Assembly: GCF_013280595.1 (NCBI RefSeq)
Contig: NZ_JAAATY010000018.1
Location: 1-64,000 of the forward strand
DNA: 64,000 nt
Direction: 5' to 3'
DNA from: Kibdelosporangium persicum
Lineage (GTDB): Bacteria > Actinomycetota > Actinomycetes > Mycobacteriales > Pseudonocardiaceae
Part shown: piece by piece, positions 33,309 through 42,445 of the stretch
Layout: every line of letters begins with the position of its first letter
Position numbering within the stretch: the stretch's first letter is position 1
Program-made: the position numbers and the translations under genes
Notes under the pieces: model-generated
Seen by the model: only the letters and a program-made list of their open reading frames with translations
What the model was told of the DNA's origin: nothing
The model's database searches: none

Positions 33309-33911
33309 ATGCGATCATCGCTAGCCTTGACACTGCTAGCCGCCAGCGTAGTGATACTCGCGGCGACAGCGTGCACAAGTACTGAGGCAGGTACCCCCCG
33401 CCCAGCACCCGGCACCAATTCGGACAGCCCAGCCAACGACTATGAGGCACCCCGAGTGGCGACTCCACTCGACGGGACGCCGTTCCTCGCCAAACCGTGC
33501 GCTACGCTCACACCAGCCCAGCTGCAGGTTCTCAATCTTCCGCCAGGAAAGCCAGACACCGACAGCGCCGTAGCCAGATCGTCCGGTCCTGCATGTGACT
33601 GGATCAATAGCGACACCCGTGAGGGCGTCGGAGTCGGGTTTCTGTCCGGTAACAAGAACGGCCTGTCAGATACGTACCGTGGCAAGGATCGGTTCGACGG
33701 GTATTTCGAACCGATCGAGGTAGATGGATACCCAGCGGTGTTCAATGATTCGGGTGACTATCGGCCTCAAGGAACCTGTGGCATGACGGTCGGCATATCG
33801 GACACGCTGACGTTCACCGTGTTGGAGCAGGGCAGGCTCGGGGTGAAGTCGTGCGAACGCGCGAAACAAGTGGCGTCCATGGTGATCCAGACGATCAAGG
33901 CGGGGGGCTGA
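33309..33911 (+). CDS. DUF3558 domain lipoprotein
   Basis: A 200-residue protein with a lipoprotein signal peptide: hydrophobic core LALTLLAASVVILAATAC with the lipobox Cys at about residue 22. A Pro/Thr-rich spacer follows, then the DUF3558 domain (PFLAKPCATLTPAQLQVLNL, GPACDWINSD, GYPAVFN, CGMTVGISD), whose paired cysteines would form disulfides outside the cell. DUF3558 proteins recur beside ESX substrates in Pseudonocardiaceae, but their role is unknown. It lies 3 nt after the small helical gene and 2 nt before the PPE-like gene, so they share a transcript. Confidence 0.87.
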   Translation: MRSSLALTLLAASVVILAATACTSTEAGTPRPAPGTNSDSPANDYEAPRVATPLDGTPFLAKPCATLTPAQLQVLNLPPGKPDTDSAVARSSGPACDWINSDTREGVGVGFLSGNKNGLSDTYRGKDRFDGYFEPIEVDGYPAVFNDSGDYRPQGTCGMTVGISDTLTFTVLEQGRLGVKSCERAKQVASMVIQTIKAGG

Positions 33912-33913
33912 TC

Positions 33914-35101
33914 ATGTTCTTGTCCGGACAGGACATCTACGAGAACTTCACCAACGCGCGTGGCCCGGCGGACATGGCCAGCGGCGCGGATGTGGTCGCC
34001 GAGGTGGTCAAGACCTATAACGAGCGTGGCGACCAGATCAAGAAGCTTCTCAACAAGATGGACGCAGTCTGGAAAGGCGACGCCGCCGGTGCGGCACATC
34101 GTGGCGTCGGTCCGTTGGCCGTCGAGCACGCTCTGGCCGCCCCGGCGATGGACACCATGCGTGATCTGGTGAGCCGTCAGGCCGGGTCGTTCAACGACGC
34201 GAAGAACGCCGTGATGCCGGTGCCGCCCGCGCCGGAGAAGGTCGATCCGCTGGCCGCGTTCCTGGCGCCTGGCGAACTGGTCACCTACCAACAACAACTC
34301 GGCAGGCACCACGCTGCGGCGCAGCACAACGCCGATGTCATGCGGGGCTACGAGAACGCGTCAACCTACAACATGAATCTGCCCAGCACGTACGGGTCCA
34401 TAACTGCCGACCAGAGCGAGATCCGCATCGCACAGGCGCCGCCTCCCTCTCAACCCCCGCCGCCTGGTGACCGCCCGAGCCCTCCAAAGCCGAGAACAAC
34501 GGCGCCACCTCCACCGATCCGCGGCGGTGAGGGTCCTGGCGGTACGGGCAGCAACGTGACACGCGCTGGCGGTCCTGGTGACGGACCGGGCGGCAGTGGT
34601 GTCGTGGTGTCGCCGTCTCAGAGCACGGCGCCGCCTGGAACAACGCCTGGCGGATACACATCCCCGGCGCCAGGGCCTGGACTGGGCACAAGCGGTTCCG
34701 GTGTTCTGGTCGGCGCGAGCCCTGGACCAGGGGCAGGCGGCCCCGGGCTCGGGTTCTTCGGCCCAGGTGCCGTTCCGGGCGAAGGCGCGGGTTCTCCCGG
34801 GCACACAGGTGCCCCAGGTGCGGCGGGCGGTGGATCTGTCGCCGGAGGTCCCGGACCGGCCGGCCGAACAGGTGCGGGTCCAGTGAGTGGCCCCGGAGCG
34901 GCCGCGGAGGCAGCGGCCGCGCGGAACGTTCCAGCGGGACGGGGCACCCCGGGCGGTCTGCCCATGAGCGCTGTCCCTGGCGGCCGGAACCAGGGCAGTG
35001 AGGACGAGGAGCATCGGCGGGCGTCGTTCCTCGAGGAGCCGGACCCGGAAGCGGTCTTCGGGACCGACAAACCGACCGCTCCCCCGGTGATCGGCGGCTG
35101 A
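33914..35101 (+). CDS. PPE/WXG-like type VII secretion substrate with Gly/Pro-rich tail
   Basis: A 395-residue protein. The N-terminal 160 residues are helical, with a WxG-type turn (AVWKGDAAGAA, Trp53) as in WXG100/PPE proteins. Residues about 175-355 are a low-complexity Gly-Pro-Ser-Thr tail. The C terminus ends in a short conserved block (EHRRASFLEEPDPEAVFGTDKPTAPPVIGG in outline). There is no classical signal peptide, consistent with ESX export. The EspG chaperone gene follows 5 nt later. No ESX core component (EccB, C, D, E or mycosin) lies in the window, so secretion would use machinery encoded elsewhere. Confidence 0.85.
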   Translation: MFLSGQDIYENFTNARGPADMASGADVVAEVVKTYNERGDQIKKLLNKMDAVWKGDAAGAAHRGVGPLAVEHALAAPAMDTMRDLVSRQAGSFNDAKNAVMPVPPAPEKVDPLAAFLAPGELVTYQQQLGRHHAAAQHNADVMRGYENASTYNMNLPSTYGSITADQSEIRIAQAPPPSQPPPPGDRPSPPKPRTTAPPPPIRGGEGPGGTGSNVTRAGGPGDGPGGSGVVVSPSQSTAPPGTTPGGYTSPAPGPGLGTSGSGVLVGASPGPGAGGPGLGFFGPGAVPGEGAGSPGHTGAPGAAGGGSVAGGPGPAGRTGAGPVSGPGAAAEAAAARNVPAGRGTPGGLPMSAVPGGRNQGSEDEEHRRASFLEEPDPEAVFGTDKPTAPPVIGG

Positions 35102-35106
35102 TCGCG

Positions 35107-35874
35107 GTGCTGTGGCCACGGCCAGTCCAGGTGGCACTGGACTCGCTGGCACGCCTGGTCCGGATCGAGGACATCGGTACCGTGCCCGAGGTGCTGTTGC
35201 CGTCGGCCGGATGGCAGCCACGGCACGAGGATCACGCGCTGGACAGACAGGTACGGGACGAGTGCGCCCGGCTGAACTGGCTGGACCACCGCGGCCAGCT
35301 GGATGTCGACGTGGCCTCGGCGTTGCGGGTGGTCTGCCGGGCCACCACGGAGTTCTACGGATGGATCACCGCGGGCCAGACGACGACGGGTGTGCTGGCT
35401 GGGCGTCTCGGGCGGCAGGCACTTCTGGCTGTCCGGCGTGAGACATCGGTGTCACTCTGCTCGATCCGGTCGGACAACCTCGCGACGATGGTGGTCGCTC
35501 AGACCCCGGACGTTCCTGCTGGACAAGGAAAGCCGGCCCGGGTACAACGCTCGGACGCGCTCGCTTTCGACGGCGGTCGGCCACGCCCGCACGGCGGGCT
35601 GACCGTGAAGCCGGTCCCGCCGGACGTCCGGCGGCTGATCCAGGTCGCCATGCTGCCGCGAACCGGCGGAGGCGAGTTCCACGTCGCGGTGCGGGATTCC
35701 ATGGGCCGCCGAGTGTCCAGTGTGGACAATGTGTCTTATGTGGACACGGCGGCGGGCCGGTACGCCACCTTGACCAGCACCGTCGACGGCGACACCGAAC
35801 TGCTGCTCATTCCGACAGATCAGCGCGACCTGGTCGCCCGGCTGCACGAAACACACCACTCACTGACCAGATGA
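35107..35874 (+). CDS. ESX secretion-associated protein EspG
   Basis: 255 residues starting at GTG. It has the EspG family pattern: ARLNWLDHRGQLDVDVASALRVV near the N terminus, FYGWITA, GRQALLAVRRETSVSLCSIRSDN and a C-terminal RYATLTSTVDG...ELLLIPTDQRDLVARLHETH. EspG proteins are cytosolic chaperones that bind the tip of PPE proteins and keep the PE-PPE pair soluble for ESX secretion. Its place directly behind the PPE-like gene fits a dedicated chaperone. A perfect 16-bp hairpin ends the unit. Confidence 0.88.
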   Translation: MLWPRPVQVALDSLARLVRIEDIGTVPEVLLPSAGWQPRHEDHALDRQVRDECARLNWLDHRGQLDVDVASALRVVCRATTEFYGWITAGQTTTGVLAGRLGRQALLAVRRETSVSLCSIRSDNLATMVVAQTPDVPAGQGKPARVQRSDALAFDGGRPRPHGGLTVKPVPPDVRRLIQVAMLPRTGGGEFHVAVRDSMGRRVSSVDNVSYVDTAAGRYATLTSTVDGDTELLLIPTDQRDLVARLHETHHSLTR

Positions 35875-35897
35875 GTCCTGCATGTCCTGCCCGTTCT

Positions 35898-35940
35898 CGG
35901 TTCGTGATCGCCGCCCGCTTCGAACGGCGATCACGAACCG
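35898..35940. terminator. Bidirectional stem-loop between espG and the M6 protease gene
   Basis: CGGTTCGTGATCGCCG (35898-35913) pairs perfectly over 16 bp with CGGCGATCACGAACCG (35925-35940), with an 11-nt loop. It fills the gap between two convergent genes and so can serve both. Sequence is unlike the dispersed repeat at 2862, 12230 and 41000. Confidence 0.8.
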
Positions 35941-35946
35941 GATTTG

Positions 35947-38001
35947 TCAGTGCAGCGGTGGGATGGTGTTGGCAACCGACAGCTGGCACGTGGCCGTGCT
36001 CGTGGCGCTGGGGTTGCTCTCCGACTTCGCGGTCAACGTCACCGTCGCGTGCGGCATGCCGCCATGGGCACGAACCGCGTTGACGGGCACCTGAACGGTC
36101 GTCCCGGCCTTGGCGGTCACGATCTCCGAAGGCAACTGGACGCTCCAGCCGTTGCCGGACACCGAAGCCGACAGACGGTAGACGTCAGAGTCCACGTAGG
36201 CGCTGACGTCCTCCGGGTGGCCGTTGGTGAACGGACGCACCTGGCCGGTGTTGCGCAGCGGGAACTGGCAGGTCGCGACCTCGGCGGGGACGCGACCGAC
36301 CGGGTTGCCCCGGCCGACGGAGACGCCGCGGGTGTGCGGGCCCTGGCCGTCCAGCGACCGTACCGCCAGCTTGTAGCTCAGCACTCCCTTGGCGTCGCGG
36401 TTGACGTCGATGACGTAGAAGTGCAGGCGGTTGACCGAGTCGACGTACTCGTACTTCGTGCCCGATCCTGTTCCGGCGTGGAACAGGGCGTCCGACAGCT
36501 GCCGGTAGTCGCCGATCGTCATGTACTGCTTCGTCCCGTCAGGACGGACGAAGTCGACAGTCCGGATGTCCTCCGGGTGTGAGTCGACGACCCAGACGAA
36601 CGGCGTCGAGTCGGCGTTCTTGGTCTTCGACAGCATCACACCGGAGTCCGGGGTGAACGAGTCGTAGCCGATCCGGTCGACCACCTCGACGGTGTAGTTG
36701 TTGTAGTTCCCGCCGTCACACAACGGATCCTCTGCCGTTTTGCACGATCCAGTCGACTTGTCGCCGTTCATCGCGATGTTGGCGCCGGTCAGGCCGGTCC
36801 GCCCGGCCGGGCCCATGGGGATCGCGCGGGCGGTCACGTTCATCACCACGACACCCGACGTGGCAAGGGCTTCCCGCGACAGCCGCAGGATGTTGGCCTC
36901 GTCCACGATGTTCAGTTTCATCTTGTCGCGCAAGGTGTGCTGCACGCCTGCCGCGCCGCCTTGCGTGGCGGGGATGTGGTAGCGCGTGTGCGGGCCGCCT
37001 GGGCCGTTGAACGTGCCACGGTCGAGCATGCTCCACGGACCGGCACCGGCACGGCGTTGTGGTGTGCCGTAAGGGTTGTTGTAGTTGTCCGCGATGCCGA
37101 AGACGTGGCTCAGCTCGTGGGAGAACGTGCCCAGACCGGAGCTTTCGGCCTGGGTCGTGCTCTTGCCCGAGGCGTTGGGCCAGTGGTTCGCGGCGGCCTG
37201 CCACGTGGTCCACGGCACGTACCGCGTCTTGGCGCACCGGGGTTTCGTGGGGTCCGGGCCGCCGAACGCGGCGGGGATCGACTCGCAGTCGGCGAACTTC
37301 ATCTCGCCGAACTCCTGCCACGTCGACGATTCGTCGTTGCCCGCGGTCTGGTAGAAGATCACGTCGTACTTGCCGTCGATGTCCGAGCCCTGCTCGGCTC
37401 GCCACGCACCGCCCAGGTCGGTCCGCAGACTGCGGTTGCACTGGTCGCCTGCCGGGCAGCTGCCCGCGGCCTGATCCCATTCGTTGAAGCCGTATTCGTG
37501 CTTCTTGCCGGGCAGGCGGTACACGCCGAACGCGTCGAGCGTGACGCCGATGCGCCCGTTCGACACCTCCATCCAGTACCCGTGCATCGTCAGGCCGTGG
37601 TTGATCTCCTGCGGCTTGTTCAGGAAGTCCCGGTAGAAGTTCGCGACCTCTTTCGGGTCGAGTTTCAGGTCGGAACGCGGGTTGTTGTACACGTCGGTGT
37701 TGCGCGCCCGGGTGATCGCGAACTGCTCGTTGGGGTAGTCACCGAGGACGAGCGCCGCCTTGATCGTGCGCACCGAACCCTTGCGGTTCGGGTCGGACCA
37801 GTCGATGTCGGGGACCTCGCGCAGGTCCTGCCACGTCATCGCGTCCGGGTTCTCCCAGTTCTGCGGGTCGATCGGGGCGAGGACCTGCTCTTTGGTCGGC
37901 CACGGTCTGCCGGGTGCGGCGTACGCGGGAGCCGAGGCCAGCGCGAGTCCTAACCCGGTGACCACCATTAACGAAAGCAAACGACGGCCAGGTGGGGACA
38001 T
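35947..38001 (-). CDS. Secreted M6 family metalloprotease (immune inhibitor A-like)
   Basis: 684 residues with a signal peptide (1-28, cleavage near AYA-AP). The catalytic M6 domain carries the zinc motif HELSH at His295-Glu296-His299 in TFSHELSHVFGIADNYN, with GPWSMLDRGTFNGPGGPHTRYH downstream (Met-turn region). The C-terminal 200 residues look like beta-sandwich domains (DGQGPHTRGVSVGRGN; VTLTAKSESNPSA). Related enzymes degrade extracellular proteins. It is convergent with the EspG gene and separated from it by a hairpin, and upstream of it lies the conserved miaB block. Confidence 0.9.
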   Translation of the reverse strand: MSPPGRRLLSLMVVTGLGLALASAPAYAAPGRPWPTKEQVLAPIDPQNWENPDAMTWQDLREVPDIDWSDPNRKGSVRTIKAALVLGDYPNEQFAITRARNTDVYNNPRSDLKLDPKEVANFYRDFLNKPQEINHGLTMHGYWMEVSNGRIGVTLDAFGVYRLPGKKHEYGFNEWDQAAGSCPAGDQCNRSLRTDLGGAWRAEQGSDIDGKYDVIFYQTAGNDESSTWQEFGEMKFADCESIPAAFGGPDPTKPRCAKTRYVPWTTWQAAANHWPNASGKSTTQAESSGLGTFSHELSHVFGIADNYNNPYGTPQRRAGAGPWSMLDRGTFNGPGGPHTRYHIPATQGGAAGVQHTLRDKMKLNIVDEANILRLSREALATSGVVVMNVTARAIPMGPAGRTGLTGANIAMNGDKSTGSCKTAEDPLCDGGNYNNYTVEVVDRIGYDSFTPDSGVMLSKTKNADSTPFVWVVDSHPEDIRTVDFVRPDGTKQYMTIGDYRQLSDALFHAGTGSGTKYEYVDSVNRLHFYVIDVNRDAKGVLSYKLAVRSLDGQGPHTRGVSVGRGNPVGRVPAEVATCQFPLRNTGQVRPFTNGHPEDVSAYVDSDVYRLSASVSGNGWSVQLPSEIVTAKAGTTVQVPVNAVRAHGGMPHATVTLTAKSESNPSATSTATCQLSVANTIPPLH

Positions 38002-38069
38002 GACGTTCCTTCCGGAGGAAGCAGGGAGAAAGCCTGTCCCGCGAGCCTATGAGCGCCCGGCTATGTCGA

Positions 38070-38555
38070 TCAATCGGCCGAAAGTCGCTGATTGTTGTCG
38101 AGATCCGGCCGTGACCAGGCGGTACGGAACCAGCACGTCGCGATCACGACCATCGCGATCACGGCGATGACGAGGCCGATGCCGGGCGACGCCTCCGGCG
38201 TGGACTGCCGCGACCAGATCGCCAGCATGCCGTCGACCGAGGCGAACCAGCCGCCGATCGCGCACACCCACGTCAACGCCCAGAGCCGCGTCATCAACGC
38301 CAGCATCGAGGCCAGCACCCCGAACCCGGCCGCGGTCGCCGCGAACAACCGGGGCACCACGCCCGCCTTGCCCTCGACGTGCCCTAGCAGCACCTGCCAG
38401 CCGTTCGCCCCGTTCAGCCACGGCAGCAGCAGGCCCACCAGCAGCACCAGCACCGCCACCGAGATCACGATCGCCCTGGCGCCCAGGTCGACGGTGCGAA
38501 TGGCCTTGCGCTCCACCGCGTCGATCTGGTCACGCAGGTGGTCGACGTCCGTCAT
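38070..38555 (-). CDS. Rv2732c-like four-helix membrane protein
   Basis: 161 residues from the ATG at 38555, whose first bases overlap the miaB stop as ATGA, showing translational coupling; an ATG at 38567 is possible but less likely. A short amphipathic N terminus ([25 protein letters not shown]) is followed by about four membrane helices ([74 protein letters not shown]). Position directly after miaB matches Rv2732c of M. tuberculosis. Function is unknown. Confidence 0.85.
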   Translation of the reverse strand: MTDVDHLRDQIDAVERKAIRTVDLGARAIVISVAVLVLLVGLLLPWLNGANGWQVLLGHVEGKAGVVPRLFAATAAGFGVLASMLALMTRLWALTWVCAIGGWFASVDGMLAIWSRQSTPEASPGIGLVIAVIAMVVIATCWFRTAWSRPDLDNNQRLSAD

Positions 38556-40021
38556 CGGACCGCACATCCTTCGTCGCTCGTCTCGACCACGGGCGGCTTG
38601 CCGAATCCCGGCAGCCCGAGGCTGATCCCGTTGGTCTTCGGCCGCAGCCCGGCCTCGGAGTTGTCGCCCGCACGCGTCCGCCTGTGGCTCACCAACGGAC
38701 CGTCGGCGACGAGGTGGTGCGGCGCGCCGTACGTCACCGTCGCCTCGACCACGTCTCCGGGCCGTACGTTGGCGTCTCCCGGCGTGAAGTGCACCAGGCG
38801 ACCATCTCGTGCCCGGCCGCTCATCCGGCGCGTGTCAGCGTCCTTACGGCCCTCGCCCGCGGACACCAGGACCTCGAGGGTCCTGCCGACCAGGTCCTTG
38901 TTCAGCTCCCAGGAGATCTCCTCCTGCAACGCCACCAGCCGGTCGTAACGCTCCTGCACGACCTGCTTGGGCACCTGCTCGTCCATCCCGGCCGCCGGCG
39001 TGCCCGGGCGCTTGGAGTACTGGAACGTGAACGCGCCCATGAACCGGGCCTCGCGGACCACGTCCAGCGTGGCCTGGAAGTCCTCCTCGGTCTCCCCGGG
39101 GAAGCCGACGATGATGTCGGTGGTCAGCGCCGCGTCCGGCATGGCGGCCCGGACCTTCTCGATGATCCCGAGGTAGCGCTCGGAGCGGTACGAGCGGCGC
39201 ATCGCCTTGAGCACCCGGTCCGAGCCGGACTGCAGCGGCATGTGCAGCTGGTGGCAGACGTTCGGGGTCTCGGCCATCGCCGCGATCACGTCGTCGGTGA
39301 AGTCCTTCGGGTGCGGCGAGGTGAACCGGACCCGCTCGAGCCCGTCGATGTCGCCGCACGCCCGCAGCAGCTTGCCGAACGCCAGCCGGTCGCCGAACTC
39401 GACGCCGTAGGAGTTGACGTTCTGGCCGAGCAGCGTCACCTCGAGCACGCCCTCGTCCACGAGTGCCTGCACCTCGGCGAGAACCTCGCCGGGCCGACGG
39501 TCCTTCTCCTTGCCCCGCAACGACGGCACGATGCAGAACGTGCACGTGTTGTTGCAGCCGACCGAGATCGACACCCAGCCCGAGTAGGCCGAGTCGCGCC
39601 GGGCGGGCAGGCTGGACGGGAAGACCTCCAGCGCCTCGAGGATCTCGACCTGGGCCTCCTCGTTGTGCCGGGCACGCTCCAGCAACGTCGGCAACGAGCC
39701 GATGTTGTGCGTCCCGAACACCACGTCCACCCAGGGCGCACGCTTGACGATCTCGCCCTTGTCCTTCTGCGCCAGGCAGCCGCCGACGGCGATCTGCATG
39801 CCCGGATGGGCCTTCTTCGTCGGCAACAGGTGGCCGAGGTTGCCGTAGAGCTTGTTGTCCGCGTTCTCGCGGACCGCGCACGTGTTGAGCACCATCAGGT
39901 CAGGCGTCTCGTCGCCGGTCGCGGCCGTGTACCCGGCCTCTTCGAGCATGCCGGCCAGCCGTTCGGAGTCGTGCACGTTCATTTGGCAACCGAACGTACG
40001 GATGGCGTAACTGCGAGTCAC
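38552..40021 (-). CDS. miaB: tRNA-2-methylthio-N6-dimethylallyladenosine synthase
   Basis: A 489-residue radical SAM methylthiotransferase starting at GTG. Domains in order: UPF0004 ([17 protein letters not shown], with cysteines also in [11 protein letters not shown] and VGGCLAQ), the radical SAM domain with CNNTCTFC coordinating the second cluster, and a C-terminal TRAM domain ([13 protein letters not shown]...[12 protein letters not shown]). It completes ms2i6A37 in tRNA after MiaA. The C-terminal 40 residues beyond TRAM are extra and variable. It overlaps the downstream membrane-protein gene by 4 nt. Confidence 0.97.
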   Translation of the reverse strand: MTRSYAIRTFGCQMNVHDSERLAGMLEEAGYTAATGDETPDLMVLNTCAVRENADNKLYGNLGHLLPTKKAHPGMQIAVGGCLAQKDKGEIVKRAPWVDVVFGTHNIGSLPTLLERARHNEEAQVEILEALEVFPSSLPARRDSAYSGWVSISVGCNNTCTFCIVPSLRGKEKDRRPGEVLAEVQALVDEGVLEVTLLGQNVNSYGVEFGDRLAFGKLLRACGDIDGLERVRFTSPHPKDFTDDVIAAMAETPNVCHQLHMPLQSGSDRVLKAMRRSYRSERYLGIIEKVRAAMPDAALTTDIIVGFPGETEEDFQATLDVVREARFMGAFTFQYSKRPGTPAAGMDEQVPKQVVQERYDRLVALQEEISWELNKDLVGRTLEVLVSAGEGRKDADTRRMSGRARDGRLVHFTPGDANVRPGDVVEATVTYGAPHHLVADGPLVSHRRTRAGDNSEAGLRPKTNGISLGLPGFGKPPVVETSDEGCAVR

Positions 40022-40082
40022 ACTGGCTCCTCAAACGATGGTGTCGCGCCCATCCAGGGTAGTTCCCACGTCTGGCACCATC

Positions 40083-40997
40083 GTGACCGTGTCTCGGAAG
40101 CTCGTCACACTGATTACCGTGCTGCTGGTCGTGGCCGGCTGTACGAGCGTCACCGAGGACCTCAGGCTGACGATCGCCACGGGGTTCCCGAGCGGCGTCT
40201 ACAACAAGCTCGGCAACGCACTGGCCACGGAGTGGTCCAAGCAGATGGGCATGCCGACGCCCACCGTGCTGGCCACCGAGGGCTCGCCGGACAACATCAA
40301 CCGGCTGGCGGCGGGCCAGGCCGACATCGCCTTCAGCGCCGCCGACGTGGCCAACGACCGGCGTAACGACAAGTTCAGCGCGCTCGCCCGGATCTACGAC
40401 GACTACCTGCACATCGTCGTGCGGGCGGACTCCCCGATCCGGGCGCTGGCGGATCTGACCGGCAAGCGGATCGGGATCGGCGCGGCCAACTCGGGCGTCA
40501 AGACGATCGCCGAGCGTGTGCTGAAGATTCTCAAGGTGGACGGCCAGCCGTTCGAGTACGGCCTGCCGCAGTCCACCGACGCGCTGCGCAAGGGCGAGAT
40601 CGACGCGTTCTTCTGGTCCGGTGGCCTGCCGACCGACGAGATCGTCCAGCTGTCGCGGGCCATGGACATCCGGCTGCTCGACATGAGCGAGCAGATGCGC
40701 ACGATCCGCAAGGACTACCGCTATTACGGCGCCGCGACGATCCCGCTGTCGGTGTACCAGGTCGCCAACACCGTCCCGGTGACCACGTTGACCGTGCCGA
40801 ACCTGCTGATGGTGACCGACCGGCTGTCCAACGACGCGGCCAAGGCGCTCGCCCAGGGCATCTTCGCGGCCCAGAAGCAGCTGGCCGACGTCACCGAGGC
40901 GGCCGACTCGATCGACATCCGCTCGGCCGTGGAAACCCACCCGATCCCGCTGCACCCCGGCGCCCGCGAGTTCTACCGCGACGAAAAACAGCTGTAA
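40083..40997 (+). CDS. TAXI family solute-binding lipoprotein
   Basis: About 304 residues starting at GTG (40083; another GTG at 40089). A lipoprotein signal (LVTLITVLLVVAGC) anchors it outside the membrane. The mature part is a TAXI receptor: LTIATGFPSGVYNKLGNALA, EGSPDNINRLAAGQADIAFSAADV, GIGAANSGVKTIAERVL, FWSGGLPTDEIVQLS. These proteins bind small acidic solutes for TRAP transporters, but no TRAP permease gene is near. It is convergent with a sensor kinase gene, suggesting a possible sensing rather than transport role (inference). Confidence 0.87.
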   Translation: MTVSRKLVTLITVLLVVAGCTSVTEDLRLTIATGFPSGVYNKLGNALATEWSKQMGMPTPTVLATEGSPDNINRLAAGQADIAFSAADVANDRRNDKFSALARIYDDYLHIVVRADSPIRALADLTGKRIGIGAANSGVKTIAERVLKILKVDGQPFEYGLPQSTDALRKGEIDAFFWSGGLPTDEIVQLSRAMDIRLLDMSEQMRTIRKDYRYYGAATIPLSVYQVANTVPVTTLTVPNLLMVTDRLSNDAAKALAQGIFAAQKQLADVTEAADSIDIRSAVETHPIPLHPGAREFYRDEKQL

Positions 40998-40999
40998 AA

Positions 41000-41050
41000 C
41001 CCTCGTGAGTGTTTATCCGTGTTCTAACCCTGATAAGTACTCACGAGGGG
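41000..41050 (+). repeat. Dispersed palindromic repeat, copy 3
   Basis: CCTCGTGAGTGTTTATC ... GATAAGTACTCACGAGG with loop GTGTTCTAACCCT. It lies 3 nt after the TAXI stop and runs through the end of the convergent kinase gene, whose last codons Pro-Ser-stop (CCC TCG TGA) are inside it. Same layout as copy 2. Confidence 0.85.
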
Positions 41051-42441
41051 TGAGCTGGGAGTTCGATGGTGACGCGGAGGCCGCCCGCGCCGTCGTCCGG
41101 CAGGTCGAGGCGGACGTCGCCGCCCGCCCGTTCCGCCAGGCGCCGGGTGATCGCCAGGCCGAGACCGGAGCCGCTGATGTTCTGGTGCGCCTGGCTGCGC
41201 CAGAACCGGTCGGTCGCCCGCTCCAGCTCATCCGGTTGCAGGCCGGGGCCGTGGTCACGGACCGAGACGAACACCCGCGACTCCTCGGCGCGCACGTCGA
41301 CCGCGACGACCGACCCCTCCGCGGTGAACTTCAAGGCGTTGTCCAGCAGCGCGTCCAGCATCGCCTCGACGCTGCGCGGCGGCGCGGTGGCGAAGATCCG
41401 GTCGGACGACGTGGTCAGCTCCAGCCGCACCTCACGGGAGTCCGCGACCGCCTCCCAGTCGGTCAGCCGCGTGCTCACGGTCGCCACCACGTCCACGGGC
41501 ACGAGTTCGCCACCCATGCCTTCGGCACGGGCCATCGCCAGCAGGTCGTCGACGATCTGGTTGAGCCGGTCGGTCTCGGCCATCGCGGCGATGTGGTGCT
41601 CGGCCTCCTCCTCGTCGACATGCCCCTCCAAATTGCTCAGCCGCAACCGCAGCGCGGTCAACGGGTTGCGCAACTGGTGGGACGCGTCGGCGACGAAGGC
41701 CCGTTGCGCGGCAAGGGTGTCGCTGACGCTCGCGGCCATCTGGTCGAACGAGCGGCTGAGGTGTCTCAGTTCCGCGGGACCGTGCCCGTCGTCGACCGCC
41801 GGGACCGTCCGGCCGCTCATCACCGCGGCCACCAGGGAACCGGTCGCCTGGTCGAGCCTGCGGACCGGACGCAGGGTCCATCCCACCAACGGCAACGCGA
41901 CCAGCACGGCCAGTCCGAGTGCCATGGCGCCGCCGATGAGGATCACGGCCCACCAGAACACCACGCGGCCACGTGCGGAGTTCGTCGGCGAGCGGGTGAT
42001 CACCGCGCCCTGCACCTCACCGTCGACCAGCACCGGTTCGGCGATCACCAGCGGGTCGGTGTCCCACGGCAACAGCAGCGACTCCGGCTCGGGATGTTTG
42101 CCGCTCAGCGCGTTGTCCAGTTCCTGCGCGACGTCCCCGGCCTGGAACGGCGGCTGCTGGGAGACGGCCGAACTGGCGACGGGCTCCCGGTCCCGGTTGA
42201 ACACCACGGCGTCGATGTCGTACGTGGCGTGGAAGCTGATCAGCTCGTCCTGGAGCGCTTCCTCCTCCTCGTCGAGCAACGGCCGCTGCGACAACGAGGC
42301 GTACCGGCTGGTGTCGGTGAGCCGGTCGAGGAACAGGTCCTGCTGCTCGCGCTGCGCGACGCTCAACGCCAGCGGCACGCCGAGGCCGACGACGAGCAAC
42401 GCGACCAGCGAGAGCACGATGCCGAGCAGCCGGACTCGCAT
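41041..42441 (-). CDS. Sensor histidine kinase
   Basis: 466 residues. Two membrane helices (about 7-29 and 161-188) flank an extracytoplasmic sensor of about 130 residues. A HAMP linker follows, then HisKA with the phosphoacceptor His255 in ADASHQLRNPLTAL and a HATPase domain (N-box LLDNALKF, G1 DHGPGL, G2 SGSGLGLAI). It lies 4 nt downstream of its response regulator on the same strand. The C-terminal Pro-Ser-stop is contributed by the palindromic repeat. The stimulus is unknown; the adjacent TAXI receptor is a candidate partner. Confidence 0.93.
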   Translation of the reverse strand: MRVRLLGIVLSLVALLVVGLGVPLALSVAQREQQDLFLDRLTDTSRYASLSQRPLLDEEEEALQDELISFHATYDIDAVVFNRDREPVASSAVSQQPPFQAGDVAQELDNALSGKHPEPESLLLPWDTDPLVIAEPVLVDGEVQGAVITRSPTNSARGRVVFWWAVILIGGAMALGLAVLVALPLVGWTLRPVRRLDQATGSLVAAVMSGRTVPAVDDGHGPAELRHLSRSFDQMAASVSDTLAAQRAFVADASHQLRNPLTALRLRLSNLEGHVDEEEAEHHIAAMAETDRLNQIVDDLLAMARAEGMGGELVPVDVVATVSTRLTDWEAVADSREVRLELTTSSDRIFATAPPRSVEAMLDALLDNALKFTAEGSVVAVDVRAEESRVFVSVRDHGPGLQPDELERATDRFWRSQAHQNISGSGLGLAITRRLAERAGGDVRLDLPDDGAGGLRVTIELPAHPS

Positions 42442-42445
42442 CGCG

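Noticed and set aside
35898-35940. A fourth copy of the dispersed repeat
   Set aside because: Its arms share only the short TCGTGA/TCACGA core with the repeat family, and the loop is different, so it is treated as an independent terminator.
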